64,000 nt of DNA, taken from contig NC_064619.1 in NCBI RefSeq assembly GCF_023898315.1, positions 340,057,650 through 340,121,649 of the forward strand. The letters are read 5' to 3'. Of the stretch, positions 10,969 through 22,199 are shown piece after piece; positions within the stretch are counted from its first letter, which is position 1, and every line of letters starts with the position of its first letter. Below the pieces are notes generated by a model. It was given only the letters and a program-made list of their open reading frames with translations. It made no database searches and was not told the origin of the DNA. This stretch comes from Schistocerca nitens (lineage: Eukaryota > Arthropoda > Insecta > Orthoptera > Acrididae). Both the position numbers and the translations under genes were made by a program.

Positions 10969-11241
10969 TGTGAAATGTGCCTGAAAATGGAAACATGATA
11001 TTAGCGCGCTTTACAGTCGTTCAAATAATTGTTTAGGTGTCCAGTACTGAGCAAGTAATGACTGTCCGATATAATGGGCAAATGGGCCAGGGGAAGAAGA
11101 TAAATTTATCGTCACGAACTAACGTTTTAAACCGAAATTCAACTACCTCTTTTTATTCACAATGAAAGTGGTGTTACCATAAAAAATAGTTGAATACATT
11201 CTACTCATCTAGTGTCGTTTAATAGAGGTGAAACCTTACAA

Positions 11242-11427
11242 GTCGGCCGGTGTGGCCGAGCGGTTCTAGGCGCTTCAGTCTGGAACCGCGCGACCGCTAC
11301 GGTCGCAGGGTCGAAGCCTGCCTCGGGCATGGATATGTGTGATGTCCTTAGGTTACTTAAGTTTAAGTAGTTCTAAAGTCTAGGAGACTGATGACCTCGG
11401 TTGTTAAGTCCCATAGCGCTCAGAACC
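11242..11427 (+). repeat. tRNA-derived SINE (SINE-1), inserted in the Tigger element
   Basis: The head GGCCGGTGTGGCCGAGCGGTT is A-box-like, with a B-box-like GGGTCGAAGCC. The tail reads GATGTCCTTAGGTTACTTAAG ... GTCCCATAGCGCTCAGAACC. A perfect 11-base target duplication, AAACCTTACAA, flanks it at 11231-11241 and 11428-11438. It is younger than the transposon it sits in. Confidence 0.9.
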
Positions 11428-11691
11428 AAACCTTACAACGGGAAGCCGCCGCTCGAGCATAAACACATCTCCCAATCACTGCTCAGACGACAGTGACACG
11501 AAACTGGTGAGATCCGTATCGTCACCTTAGGTGAGAAAGAGCTAAGAGTGCATCGTCTGCTATCTATAGGAGTTTTTGAGAAACACGCTCTGTCCGATAC
11601 TGGGTAGTGTCCGGTACTGTGTAGGTCTCCCCTAAGAGGACAGATTAAACTGCTGCGAGTGAAACGATTAGCAATAACTTACATATTCTTC

Positions 11692-11890
11692 AAATAGTTC
11701 AAATGGCTCTGAGCACTATGAGACTTAACTTCTGAGGTCATCAGTCCCCTAGAACTTAGAACTACTTAAACCTAACTAACCTAAGGACATCTCACACATC
11801 CATGCCCGTGGCAGGATTCGAACCTGTGACCGTAGCGGTCGCGCGGTTCCAGACTGTAGCGCCTAGAACCGCTCGGTCACCCCGGCTGGC
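11692..11890 (-). repeat. tRNA-derived SINE, same family (SINE-2)
   Basis: Reverse-orientation copy of the same SINE with the B box GGTTCGAATCC-like at 11815-11826 and the A-box end at about 11885. A 12-base direct repeat, TACATATTCTTC, flanks it at 11680-11691 and 11891-11902. Confidence 0.9.
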
Positions 11891-12032
11891 TACATATTCT
11901 TCCTTGCCACAAAATCGATATCAATTACTGTGGTTGTTGATATTGCGTGTGACGTCAAAACGACGTCATGTTTGCAGCAAGTCTTTTGAGCTGAGTTATT
12001 CCGCGTGTTATTTAGCATGTACACAGTGAGAA

Positions 12033-12655
12033 GAGCTTTGACATTGTAGTTTTCTCACAGACAGCAAAAGGCTTGGAAGAGCAATTTAAAGGAAAGGATA
12101 CTGCCTTGAAAACAGGTAACGAGATCAGCATCAACAAAATCAAAACAGTGTTAGTTGGATGTAGTGAATTAAATTAGGCTATACTGACGTGATTAGATAG
12201 GAAACAAGACAGTAAAAATACTTGTTGAGATTCGCTATTTGGGCAGCAAAGTAACTGACGATATTAGAAATAGAGAAGGTATTTGTATGGAGTGAAGCCC
12301 TGTACGGAAGTGAAGTGTGGATGATCAGCAGTTCCGACAAGAAGAGATTAGAACCTTTTGAAATGTGGTGCTACAGAAGAAAGGTAAAGATTAAATGGAT
12401 ACATCAAATAATAATCGTGTAGAGAAAAAAAAAATTATGGAACAACTTGACTAAAAGAAAGGACCAGTTGACAGAACATTTCCTGTGACATCAAAGAACC
12501 ATAAAATTTGTGACCGAGAGTAAAAACTGTAGAAGAAACCGGGGCTTGATGGAATAAGGAGCTTCAAACGGACGTAGCCTGCAGTATTCACGCAGAGATG
12601 AAGAGATTTGCACAGAATAGACCAGTACGGAGAGTTTCATCAGAACACAACAGCA
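12033..12655 (+). pseudogene. LINE-B reverse transcriptase C-terminal fragment
   Basis: Nucleotide-level match to the RT-to-C-terminus part of the larger LINE-B copies at 22200-22600 (minus) and 31240-31980 (plus). It includes the AKxLEEQ block, an INKIKT block and the YGSE.W block (12300-12330). It has many small deletions and no open frame. Both ends are inside the family consensus, so it is truncated on both sides. Confidence 0.75.
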
Positions 12656-12779
12656 ATAATGGTTGAAGAGCAAACCTCATCGCAGATGTCCTTCCTCCTA
12701 TAGGGGAATGAAATGGCAATGACGAAACAAAATGTGAGCCAATGTTCCATCAGACTTTCTTCTGGAAGTGGATCGGGAG

Positions 12780-12860
12780 AGCCCACAGCCTCCAACCCTC
12801 TCCGCCCCCCCCCCACTCCTCCGTCGCCTCCTCCCGCCCCCCCCCCCCCTCCCACCTTTG
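12780..12860. repeat. C-rich low-complexity tract
   Basis: Runs of C and CCT/CCG dominate; the apparent proline-rich frames here are by-products of composition. The flanks 12656-13107 show no recognised gene. Confidence 0.7.
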
Positions 12861-13118
12861 ATGGAGTCATGGCCGATCCGTCGCAGCGCAAGAAGCGGCG
12901 GAAAGTTTTGCCAAGGCGTGAACTGCACAGCACAAACCAGCCCCACTTTTACGTAATCTCTAACCAGCGCCGACTGCCTGCGAGATCTCGAATGCCAACA
13001 GATCCATTACATAAGATTATATCCTTAGAACCGTAGACCGTTAGCGACACAGAATGGAATTGAGGAAGCGCAGAACCTTAATTGTGTTCGTGGCTTTCAT
13101 AATCAGGACGACCGCCGG

Positions 13119-13325
13119 GTCCGCAGCACGTGGTCGTGCGGTAGCGTTCTCGCTTCCCGCGCCCGGGTTCCCGGGTTCGATTCCCGGCGGTGTCAGGGAT
13201 TTTCTCTGCCTCGTGATGACTGGGTGTTGTGTGATGTCCTTAGGTTAGTTAGGTTAAAGTAGTTCTGAGTTGTAGGGGACTGATGACCATAGATGTTAAG
13301 TCCCATAGTGCTCAGGGCCATTTGA
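13119..13325 (+). repeat. SINE with a different tRNA-like head and the common tail (SINE-3)
   Basis: The head differs from SINE-1: CACGTGGTCGTGCGGTAGCGTTCTCGC then GGGTTCGATTCCCGG, clear A and B boxes with a strong T-arm. From 13228 on (GATGTCCTTAGGTTAG) the tail is that of SINE-1. An 11-base perfect direct repeat, ACGACCGCCGG, flanks it at 13108-13118 and 13326-13336. Confidence 0.9.
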
Positions 13326-13339
13326 ACGACCGCCGGTCT

Positions 13340-14800
13340 TGAAGCTAAAAACAAAATTGCTATACCATTCTAATCTTCTTTTCAAGTTTATGTTTCTGGA
13401 ATTAAAAGGAAGTCGAAATGTCGAGAAGGATAGAAGTGAAATACAGAGACAAATAATTGTCCGTATCTGCACAATAGGGGATAGCAGTAAAGTAGAAAAA
13501 GTAAAAAATAAGTTTGAGAGGTAGCATCACTCCATAGGTTTTTGAGTGAAGACACTAAGATGCAATAGAAAGGAAAATAATAAAAAGGATTAAAAGTAGA
13601 AATCAAAAATGGAACATGTTATAATGCAAAGATTCTCTGTTTAATTTCTTAAGCTTGACAATTAAAAACAGGCAAACTTACAATTCGTATTTCGGACTCG
13701 TTACGTTGGGCGAGATATTTCTGTGCTGTTTCTTGGGAGATGTTTAACTATTACATTAGTTGCGCTAAGAATACTGCAAATACGTTAATTTTATAAGCTA
13801 GTAAGTAAGCTGCACTGCGAAGACAGCGCTCCAGTGAGGTGCTCGAGATGAGCTACCTTTAGCTGCATTGTTGTTAATACTGAAATTTAAAATCTGCCTG
13901 TTTTGATTATTGTTGATGTATAGAAAATAAGAGTTACCGTAAGAAGCAATGTCGTGTTAATAGTGAAATTTATTTTCTATGTGTTTTGGTTTTTGTTGTT
14001 TCACAGATACAAGGAAATGATAAATATAATACAAGATTCATTTGAAACATTCCTGTTTTCTCTAATCACTTTTTTTTTTTTTTTTGAGAAAACACAGTCT
14101 CGTCCTCCATTGTTAGCAGAAAGTTGACACCTCGAATAAATTATTGGCAGCTCGCCTGGAGAAAACCACATCGAGTCCACATATGTGAAAAACTTCGGTA
14201 CACTTGTCGCTAACTGGCCGCTTTTTTTATAGCCAAAGATGAACAACAGCAGATTTACGATGTAGGGTTATTCGGCAAATTACGTTAGATTACACATCTC
14301 TGCAGTATTCCCACTGCAGGCAGACTCTGACAGTGGCAGCGATAATGTTTGTGTGGCAGGTAGTTACACTTTCGGCTGTTGTGACGTCAAGGGACGCAAC
14401 AGATACGTCATATGTGGATGGCCATTGGCCCACTACAAGAAATGTGTGTTGGTGTTTACGACCATTCTGGATTCTTCATTGGTGCTGATTTGAGCTCACG
14501 TCACTTGCAAGTGAAATGTTGGTTCTCTGGTGCGTTTTCAGCCAATGACTTAACGCCAATCTTTATATCTACGAGTTACGTTACGTGACCAGACTAACTG
14601 GGGTCAGGCCAAGACACAGAAATGGTGACAAGGCACTCTAACACTTGCATCCTCAAATGGAACTATATGGTTCTCCAGATCCTTTCAAGTCTGAAATGTC
14701 TACGATGGAATAAGAAGACTGAAGCGACGAATGAGTTTAAGGGGAATACCAAGTGGACTGAGGAGTGAATGGGAATTTGGATTGAGAAGGGAGACGTGCT
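13340..14800. other. No recognised gene
   Basis: AT-rich, with short unrelated open frames and a T15 run near 14070. I see no splice-supported exon and no transposon motif. Confidence 0.5.
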
Positions 14801-14802
14801 AG

Positions 14803-14845
14803 GGGGAAATTAAAAATGGCAGTGCTTTTTCTGGGACTTGAAGCC
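14803..14845 (+). repeat. Fragment of repeat R1
   Basis: Nearly identical to 16217-16259 inside the larger R1 copy (GAAATTAAAAATGGCAGTGC ... GGGACTTGAAGCC). It ends exactly where a tRNA-like SINE head begins. Confidence 0.7.
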
Positions 14846-14850
14846 ACAGC

Positions 14851-14990
14851 GCCAAGGTGGCGTAGTCGTTGGCACGTCTGTCTAGCGAGCAGGATACCCG
14901 GGTTTCGAATCCAGACCTTGGTGCAAAGTTTCATGCGTCGCTTTAGTCTGCATATGTACATCACTTGCATATTATTATTGCATCAGAGAC
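14851..14990 (+). repeat. tRNA-like SINE head with intact acceptor stem
   Basis: The tRNA-like part is 14851-14922. GCCAAGG at its start pairs with CCTTGGT at its end over seven positions (last pair G-U). An A-box-like GGCGTAGTCGTTGGC and a B box GGGTTTCGAATCC are present. The T stem does not pair well, so this is a SINE head rather than a working tRNA. No target duplication was identified and the 3' end is approximate. Confidence 0.6.
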
Positions 14991-15199
14991 GCAAAGTTCA
15001 TTGGATTATGACAACAGCAGCTGATGCTGCAACTACAACACCAGCACTTAGAGACAGATCAGTTTACCGCATGAGTAAAACAGGAACAGATTACAATTGT
15101 TTATTACAGACAAACTATAAAAGATAGAAGCACATTGCGCATGCCACTGGATACAGAAAGGTTCAAAGTTTTGAAACAGATGCGCTTGTTTGTAGCAAC

Positions 15200-15860
15200 A
15201 TGGCGACTACACCACAAGATAAATCATTTTGTGTGTTGGAATCTGCGCGAAGTCGGTCCTTCTTTCAAGAGCAACATGCATTCCGCCGACGATTCAGCAA
15301 GAAGCCACCTCTGCACAGGCAGATTTATGACTGACATAATTCTTGGAAGCAGGTTGCTTATGGAAAGGGAAGAGCACAGGTCGGCCACGCGCGTCTGATG
15401 AAAATTTCGAACGTATCCGAGATGCGTTCACACGAAGCCCTCTGAAGTCCACAAAACAGGCAGACCAGGAAAATCAACTTCCTCAGACAACGCTGTGACG
15501 TGTTCTGAAAAGACACCGGCATATGAAGCTTTACAGTTTGAAGATACTGCAACAACTGCGTCCCGGCGATCATAGGAGATGGTACCGGTACGAATTTTGC
15601 ATTTCATTTCTCCAGGATACGGCAGAGGACTTTTTCCGAACGACTCATCTTTTTAGATGAATCGACGTTTCATCTACCAGGTAAAGTAAACTGCCATAAA
15701 GTAAGAATTTGAGGGTAACAGAATTCTGGCGCCGTCGTCGAACATAAAAGAGACTCACCAAAACTGAATGTGTTTTGTGCCATTTCATTTCTCGAAGTTT
15801 ATGGACCTTCTTTTTTTGCAGAAGAAACTGCCATGGAATGTCATACCTACATATGCTATA
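15200..15860 (+). pseudogene. mariner-type transposase relic
   Basis: Starts MATTPQDKSFCVLESARSRSF, then FRRRFSKKPP (helix-turn-helix), GKGRAQVG/GRPRASDENFERIRDAFTRSP (frameshifted) and the first catalytic block IFLDESTFHLPGKVN near 15647-15690. It continues with SPKLNVFCAISFLEVYGPSFFAEET. The second and third acidic residues are missing because the copy stops near 15860. It is the same family as the transposase at 29522-30574 but a different, older copy. Several stops and frameshifts. Confidence 0.75.
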
Positions 15861-15921
15861 AAATTGATTATATCCCCAACTTCACATAGATTCCTGTAAT
15901 TTAATTTTTATGCGTGACAGC

Positions 15922-16682
15922 TGTAGTAGCGTAATGGGGCTCCTACTCTAATTTTTATATCAAATGAATATTCAAATTTATCACCTTCCCATCATACCAC
16001 CCACCGCCACCCCCCCCCCAGATGAGGTCATGTGTTTTCCTCAGCCTGCATGTGGGTCCCCTGCCTCCTCTCTCCTCCTCACCCTCCCCCTCACGGCTCC
16101 CCCACCTAATCTCTGGTGGGAATTCCGGATTTTGGCGAGAATTTCTAACTGTGATGGGAATTTCTTTGTCCCGGGGCTGTGCTGACAATCCACCCCACCC
16201 CCCACCTGGGAATTGGTGGGAAATTAAAAATGGCAGTGCCTTTTCTGGGACTTGAAGCCTGGTCCTTCTGGATGGAAAGCCCAAGAGCAATCCCCAGCAC
16301 ATGGCAACTGTCCAGATGCAGGAGAGGAAAGTTACGTTAGGGTACTTTGTTTACTTTAGTTGGGAAACTGAAATAAAGTTCCGTCCTAATTACGTAATTA
16401 ATCGTAAAGATTGGTCTTAATAGCACAACTATATGCATAGCACTAACACAAAGAATGCCTAAAATTGCAATACAGCTGAAAAATTGATGATGTCATACAA
16501 CTGGTGTTATTCTGTGGGGAAAAAATTTCGCTATACCACTCGCAACTAGTGGCAGATGTACTCAGACTCAAACCCTCGCCTACAAGCTGGCTGGAAAAAG
16601 GCTGGAGTGGAAGGCATTATTTTTATTTTTGGTGGGAATTGTGTTCAACTGACGAGATGCTGGTGTTAAACAGAGAGGTGTT
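15922..16682 (+). repeat. Interspersed repeat R1, copy 1
   Basis: About 750 bases that recur reversed at 25172-25897. Shared landmarks are AATGGGGCTCCTACTC at one end, GGAAATTAAAAATGGCAGTGC in the middle and CAGAGAGG near the other end. No open frame is conserved between copies. On the reverse strand a B-box-like GGCTTCAAGTCC followed by an AT run is present, so a Pol III-derived origin is possible but unproven. No terminal inverted repeats or target duplications were seen. Confidence 0.7.
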
Positions 16683-16703
16683 TAATGAGTGTAAGCATAC
16701 AGC

Positions 16704-16920
16704 ACGCATTCGGGAGGACGACGGTTCAATCCCGTCTCCGGCCATCCTGATTTAGGTTTTCCGTGATTTCCCTAAATCGTTTCAGGCAAATGCCGGGATG
16801 GTTCCTGTGAAAGGGCACGGCCGATTTCCTTCCCAATCCTTCCCTAACCCGAGCTTGCGCTCCGTCTCTAATGACCTCGTTGTCGACGGGACGTTAAACA
16901 CTAACCACCACCACCACCAC
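16704..16920 (+). repeat. 5'-truncated tRNA-derived SINE with (CCA)n tail (SINE-4)
   Basis: Begins inside the tRNA part (B box GGTTCAATCCC at 16725-16735), then a body with GATTTAGGTTTTCCGTGATT and a (CCA)6-like end at 16903-16920. A perfect 8-base direct repeat, CATACAGC, flanks it at 16696-16703 and 16921-16928. This is a different family from SINE-1. Confidence 0.85.
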
Positions 16921-16928
16921 CATACAGC

Positions 16929-17599
16929 TGAGGACTGTATCCATCGTTGCTTAACATCAGTGTTCGCTACAGATGCCTGCTTGACAATCACCTTGCAGCC
17001 CAGGTAATCGGCGCCAATACAAGCTAACTCAATTAATGGAAAATGCTTCACTGTTCTAATTACGCATCGAAATTGTCGTGAACAAAACCAGCACGTGTAA
17101 TCAATGGGTCATAATGCAACACATGTACTGGAGAAAATCATTGTCGTGAAAGATGGTAGAGGGGCGGCAATTGTACCTGTGTCCTCCTCAATGGGCGCTA
17201 CTGAACTAACCAACTTGGAGGCAGTCTACCGCATTTCTCTCTTCTGATACATCGAAAGCAGAGGATTCTTGCACTCTAGTTTTGTAAGAAATTTGATCAT
17301 CGCAGCCTGTTCACGCAATTTACTCACATGTCGGGAAAAACACCATCATTTAGAGGGTCCAAAAAACGAGCTATAATTCAAGAGGCGTCAACTTTATAAT
17401 TAGAGGTTATGAAGTATGAAATAACATAGGACTTGCGGTAATTATTTTTAAACATGCTATTGTGATGATAATAATAAAAACAGTCACGTTTCCACGAAAA
17501 CAGATACAGCTGGTTTTTATTAGTTATATGAGCAAAATCGGTGTAGTTTTGATAGAATATAAGCGTTCAAACTTTAACCATTTATACCAGTCCTTGTAA
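16929..17599. other. No recognised gene
   Basis: Short frames only; no motif, splice-supported exon or repeat structure that I can name. Confidence 0.5.
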
Positions 17600-19090
17600 T
17601 AGTACCTCCTATAAGATCTCTCTTCCGATATACCAAAAACCAAATACCATCTCCGTGTTGACATTGAGCATATTACATATGCATGTATTGCTCCATTCAA
17701 GCTGGAGGCCAGTGGTTGAAGTCGCTTGCACAGATCTGCATAAAGTTTTGTCGACCGTACTGGAGGAAGACCATACAGATTTGTACACTGCCATACACTT
17801 TGTTTTTCTACCATGGCTTTGAGGTCTGTGACAGGCTCTAAACCAACGTTAACACGTTTTGATCCACCGGCTCTCACAGAAAGCTGAATATTGCTTGGCA
17901 TAAATTACGCAGCTCTTACAACACTCATGTGGGTAGAGATTAAACGCAGAGCTGATGTTTCTCATTGACAAAAATATGGAATACATCGCAACTTATGGAA
18001 GCTGGAAGAGTTTGTGGGATTGTAGAGCCTTTCCAACAGCTAGGTGACGACCTATACAGGTAATCTCATCTTCCACAGCGACAGAGTAGAGGATGTATCA
18101 GTGTTCCATTTGAAAGAGCATGGTTTCTTCATTTTACAGTCATGTACATGATCACTGTTCTGGTGCCGACCATCGCTGATGCTGTTCACAACACGCGCGA
18201 GGTAGTGGAAATGGAAAGAGGTATTGTTATAGGTGAAAAAAAAAAAGATGTGTGGAGGGCATCACAGCATTTGGAAATAGGACAAGTCTGCAGAATTGAG
18301 GAGCACTTCCAAACAGCTGTCTCAAGGTGATGACCTCCATATTTAATCCCATGCTCCACAGTGACAAGAAGCAGATATACAGTGTTTTGCCAAGTATCTC
18401 TCCATCTCAACCAAAAGATGTCAGTCAACCATTATGTGGTAATCAGCAGCGTACCAGTAGACGGATGGGATGGGAAAGACAGTGTTGATATGGGATGTTG
18501 TACTGCAACATGCAATGCAGTCGACAACATGATCAATTTTAGGAAATTTTACCGGCTGTTCCGTAATTTCATCGATAAAACTAACACAGCAAAATGCTAC
18601 CCAATTTCTGTATCATCGCTAAATCACCCCCTTCACTATGTTGCTGGTACTATATACAAGATTGATAATGCAGATAGATGACTGTGCAGTACATCCATTC
18701 GGCCATACACACCAAAGTATACCAGACAGCATCCTATACCGACGCAATTACGTTATCTACATATTTCCAGCACATCGATCATAGTGCAGAATTTACGACT
18801 AAAGCTGGCCATCTTTCCCTCTGTGGATGGGCGTCACAGAGCATTCTTGCATTTGCTGGATAAAGTTAGGGATTGACAGATCCTTCCCACATTGTGCTTG
18901 GCCAATCCTTCCTGCAACACCAATCTTATCCACGGTACCCATCCAAATGCAATAGATCTCTCCAGATGCATGCAAGTCGGGTAGGGTAGTAAATATGACA
19001 GTGTTATAACAGAAGGTTAAGAAGAAACATGTGGTTTATACATGATGGAGCTCCAGACGGATGGAATGTGAAACAACAAATTTGCTTGCA
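17600..19090 (+). repeat. Interspersed repeat R2, copy A, first part
   Basis: Co-linear with 32680-34600. Shared stretches include GAAGTCGCTTGCACA (17718), CCATACA.TTTGTTTTTC (17790), GGCTCTCACAGAAAGCTG (17869), AATCTCATCTTCCACAG (18062) and CATGATGGAGCTCCAGACGGA (19041). A block (17990-18090) is imperfectly repeated at 18260-18370. No protein family was recognised on either strand, so this may be an old non-autonomous element or relic of an unknown gene. The orientation given is arbitrary. Confidence 0.65.
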
Positions 19091-19211
19091 TGCCAATCCT
19101 CCGCAGCAAGCATAGAAATACTTGTTTTGTTAATAAAAAAAACTCCAGTCACAACATGATACCTTTACACACAGCCAAGAAAAACACACACAGAAATTCT
19201 ACCCAAGATTA

Positions 19212-20446
19212 GTGAACCTTACTGACACTAAGTTAAACAGTAAAGAAAGACAGCTCTTGAAGAAAGGATTAAAATGCAATATAAATTCAGAAATAGATGA
19301 AGATTACTTAGAAAGTTTAATTATAGAAGTAGAAAGTGTTTCGACAAGGGAAGATAGGAACGAAAACAGCAGTGTCGACATTGGACTAACTAGAGAACTA
19401 GTAAAAAAAGAAATCCACAATATAATAACCAGTATAAAAACACAACAACATAAAAACAACAAAAACACAGAATCTACAACACTCAGAAAAGTTAGGAGAA
19501 AAATTCAAAATGAAAATGTTATCATTTCAAAAGTAGACAACGGGAACACACTTGTACTGATAGATAAAGAACAATACAAGGAAAAAACACAAGAATTCAT
19601 CTCACAAAACAACATTAGAAAATTAAAATCAGGCCCAACAAACATATTCCAGATAAAAGTAAAAAACACTCTGAAAAATATCATACTGGATAACACAGAG
19701 AAAAGAAAGTTGACACAGATCAATCCCACTGCCCCTGTCCTTCAAAGTCAACCAAACATCCACAACCCAAATCTAATTGTGAGGCCAATACTGGATTTCA
19801 GAAAATTCCCCACTTAAAAGCTTCCAGGATACATGTTAAAATTACTGTCTGAAAATTTCAAAGTACAAGAAGACAGAACCATTAAAATCACTACACAGCT
19901 GATACAACAAATAAAAGATATAAAAATCCCAGACACAGAGCCACTCCTCTCATTTGATGAAGAAAGCATGTATTCCAACATACCAGTACCAGAAACAATA
20001 AAAATCATGGTAAGAACCTGAAAACTTATAGCCAACTCCCTGATGAACAGATTAAGAAAATACACACATTAATAAAGCTCATAACAGAACAAAATTACTT
20101 CCAATTCAATAACGACTTTTATTTACAAGAAGATAGATTACCAATGGGGTCCCCAGTTTCAGGAGCCTTAACAAATATTTTTGTAAGCCACATTGAACAG
20201 ATCATTTTCCCAAAAATAGCAGCAGAAGAACCCAACATATTATAACAGTTCAGGTAAATGGATGAAATCCTTTGATGACCCACAAACAAAAATTAAAATA
20301 CTACATAACAATATCAACAAGATACATAAGAATATAAAATTCACAGTTGAAAGAGAACAGAACAACCAAATTAACTTTCTGGGTATAACAATCAAAAAAC
20401 AAAACAGTAATAATATGTTTGAAAATGTACCGTAAACCCACAGCAA
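19212..20446 (+). pseudogene. PLE-1 reverse transcriptase part
   Basis: The first 201 codons are open (N-terminal Lys-rich part, then VDNGNTLVLIDKEQYKEK and VRPILDFRKFPT, PLE-type RT blocks). After the stop: LLSFDEESMYSNIPV (19940-19990), the GSPVSGALTNIFVS block (20146-20190), then a frame reading stop-MDEIL at 20256-20270 where the catalytic Tyr-X-Asp-Asp belongs; the second Asp codon is now Glu. INFLGITIKK follows at 20370-20400. The RT is certainly dead. Confidence 0.8.
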
Positions 20447-20565
20447 AGGACATTATCATTCCCCAATCCTCAAACCATCCACACTCACAAAAGCAAGCAG
20501 CACTTCGACACATGCTCCATAGACTCGACACACTGCCACTCTCCAAAGAAAGCTACAAATAAGAA

Positions 20566-21246
20566 ATGGAGATAATAATGCAGATAGCACAAAATAATGG
20601 TTACAATAACAACATAGACACAAAGCTAAACAACAAAATTAAAAGTAAAATAAAAGCAGAAAGCACAAAACCACAGACAACAACTCAACAGAACCAAACA
20701 CAAACATGCAGTCCCATAACAACTACTCATGATAATCAGAAAAGGATTAAAGAAAACACAAGATGGTACACAATGACATACAAACTCTCCCATAAAATCA
20801 CCAACATTTTCAAAAGACAGGGAATAAACATAGCACACACAACAGACAATTATATACAAAAATACACCCCAAGACTGACAAAAAACAGAGACATATACCA
20901 GAAAGCAGGTATATATCAACTACAGTGTAACACTTGCGAAGACAGATACTTAGGACAAACAGGTAGAATATTTCAAGTCAGATACAAAGAACACATGAGA
21001 ACCTGGAAATATAGGACAAACCACTCGACATTTGCAGAATACCTAAGAGAACATAGCCACAAACCAACCACGAGGGAAGATGACATAAAAAATATTAGAA
21101 CTAACAATAAAAAAAAACATCTCCTAACCCTGCAAGAAAATTACCACATACAGAAAACCAAAGCAGAAAGGAAAACCCTGTTGAATGATCAAGTACACAT
21201 GCCAAGCAATTCCTTATTTACACTAATAGATAAAATAATAGTATAA
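20566..21246 (+). pseudogene. PLE-1 GIY-YIG endonuclease part
   Basis: Open for 226 codons although its RT is broken. The endonuclease nicks DNA to start PLE integration. The GIY-YIG pair appears as GIYQLQC (about 20908) and YLGQTGR (about 20947), with a CNTC pair between and an RYKEH block carrying the usual Arg. A downstream AEYLREHSHK block matches the C-terminal PLE wording. The apparent start is an internal Met, not a true start. Confidence 0.8.
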
Positions 21247-21430
21247 TACTTCCAAAGAGGATTAATATAATAATACTATCCAATATAATAATAATACCAC
21301 CCGACACTTTACACTCATTTATCCATGAACCCCTCCATAGAATATTGAAACGAAAAGTCAAATCAGCTATCACCAAAGCTTTCAACCACTCGGTAACAGC
21401 TAGTACAACACCATACAATTCAAACCACCA

Positions 21431-21487
21431 GCCTTCCCCCCCCCCCCCCAATAGCCACCACCACCACCACAAAAAAACACTCTTCAC

Positions 21488-21528
<41 letters not shown>

Positions 21529-21537
21529 TCTCTCTCA
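21431..21537. repeat. Poly-C, (CCA)n and (CT)n simple repeats
   Basis: A C14 run at 21437, CCACCACCACCACCAC to about 21470, then alternating CT from about 21488 to 21537 with one A interruption. Confidence 0.9.
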
Positions 21538-21861
21538 TACACACACAAGGTATAAAGATCATGAATAGAAGTTACTCTTGAACATATGCTTCGTTAAGTT
21601 GGCAACAAGTAGGTAAACATCAAACAAGCCAAAGAGGAGGAAACACGTAATGGAATTGCAATATTTACGTCGTGAAAAGTAGAGTGCGACGAAATAGTTA
21701 TATCGAGTGGCAAAATAACAATAGCACACCACAAAAAGCAAGAGAAACATGGTGAACAGAGTGAAGAAGGTCAGAAAGCAAAGTTGTGCTTATATGTCAG
21801 TAATAAAATGGCAGTGCGACCTCCAGACCAGATGAGAGGAAACGAAGATCAGCAAATCGTT
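21538..21861. other. No recognised gene
   Basis: Short spacer between PLE-1 with its simple repeats and the LINE-B copy; only incidental frames are present. Confidence 0.5.
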
Positions 21862-22199
21862 GTTGTTGTGGTCTTCAGTCCTGAGACTGGTTTGATGCAG
21901 CTCTCCATGCTGCTCTATCCTGTGCAAGCTTCTTAAATCTCCCAGTACCTACTGCAACCTACATCCTTCTGAATCTGCTTAGTGTATTCATCTCTTGGTC
22001 TCCCTCTACGATTTTTACCCTCCACGCTGCCCTCCAATACTAAATTGGTGATCCCTTGATGCCTCAGAACATGTCCTACCAACCGATCCCTTCTTCTGGT
22101 CAAGTTGTGCCACAAACTCCTCTTCTCCCCAATCCTATTCAGTACCTCCTCATTAGTTATGTGATCTACCCATCTAATCTTCAGCATTCTTCTGTACAA

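Larger units (their letters stand above)
8750..11632 (-). mobile_element. pogo/Tigger-type DNA transposon with imperfect TIRs
   Basis: Ends are inverted: left 8750-8775 and the reverse complement of 11607-11632 share GGGGAGAC then a CCGGACAC block at the same spacing. Right of the element is TA; left is TG at the same place, which fits a mutated TA target duplication. Inside is a minus-strand transposase relic with DDE_1-type blocks. Copies of a CAGTA..GGACA-like motif recur near both ends. A SINE (11242-11427) is inserted in the 5' untranslated part. Confidence 0.75.
19190..21246 (+). mobile_element. Penelope-like element PLE-1, decayed
   Basis: Order: N-terminal region, reverse transcriptase, GIY-YIG endonuclease, all plus strand. 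Stops at 19817, 20019-20021 and several between 20021 and 20560 break the RT. It is strongly A-rich on the coding strand, unlike PLE-2 and PLE-3, and is a separate lineage. It lies in the gap that splits repeat R2. No terminal repeats were identified. Confidence 0.8.

Noticed and set aside
11242-11320. Functional tRNA gene
   Set aside because: The tRNA-like part continues into a SINE body with tail and target duplications.
12713-13036. Proline-rich open frame
   Set aside because: Arises from C runs; no homology, no splice support, and opposite frames are equally open.
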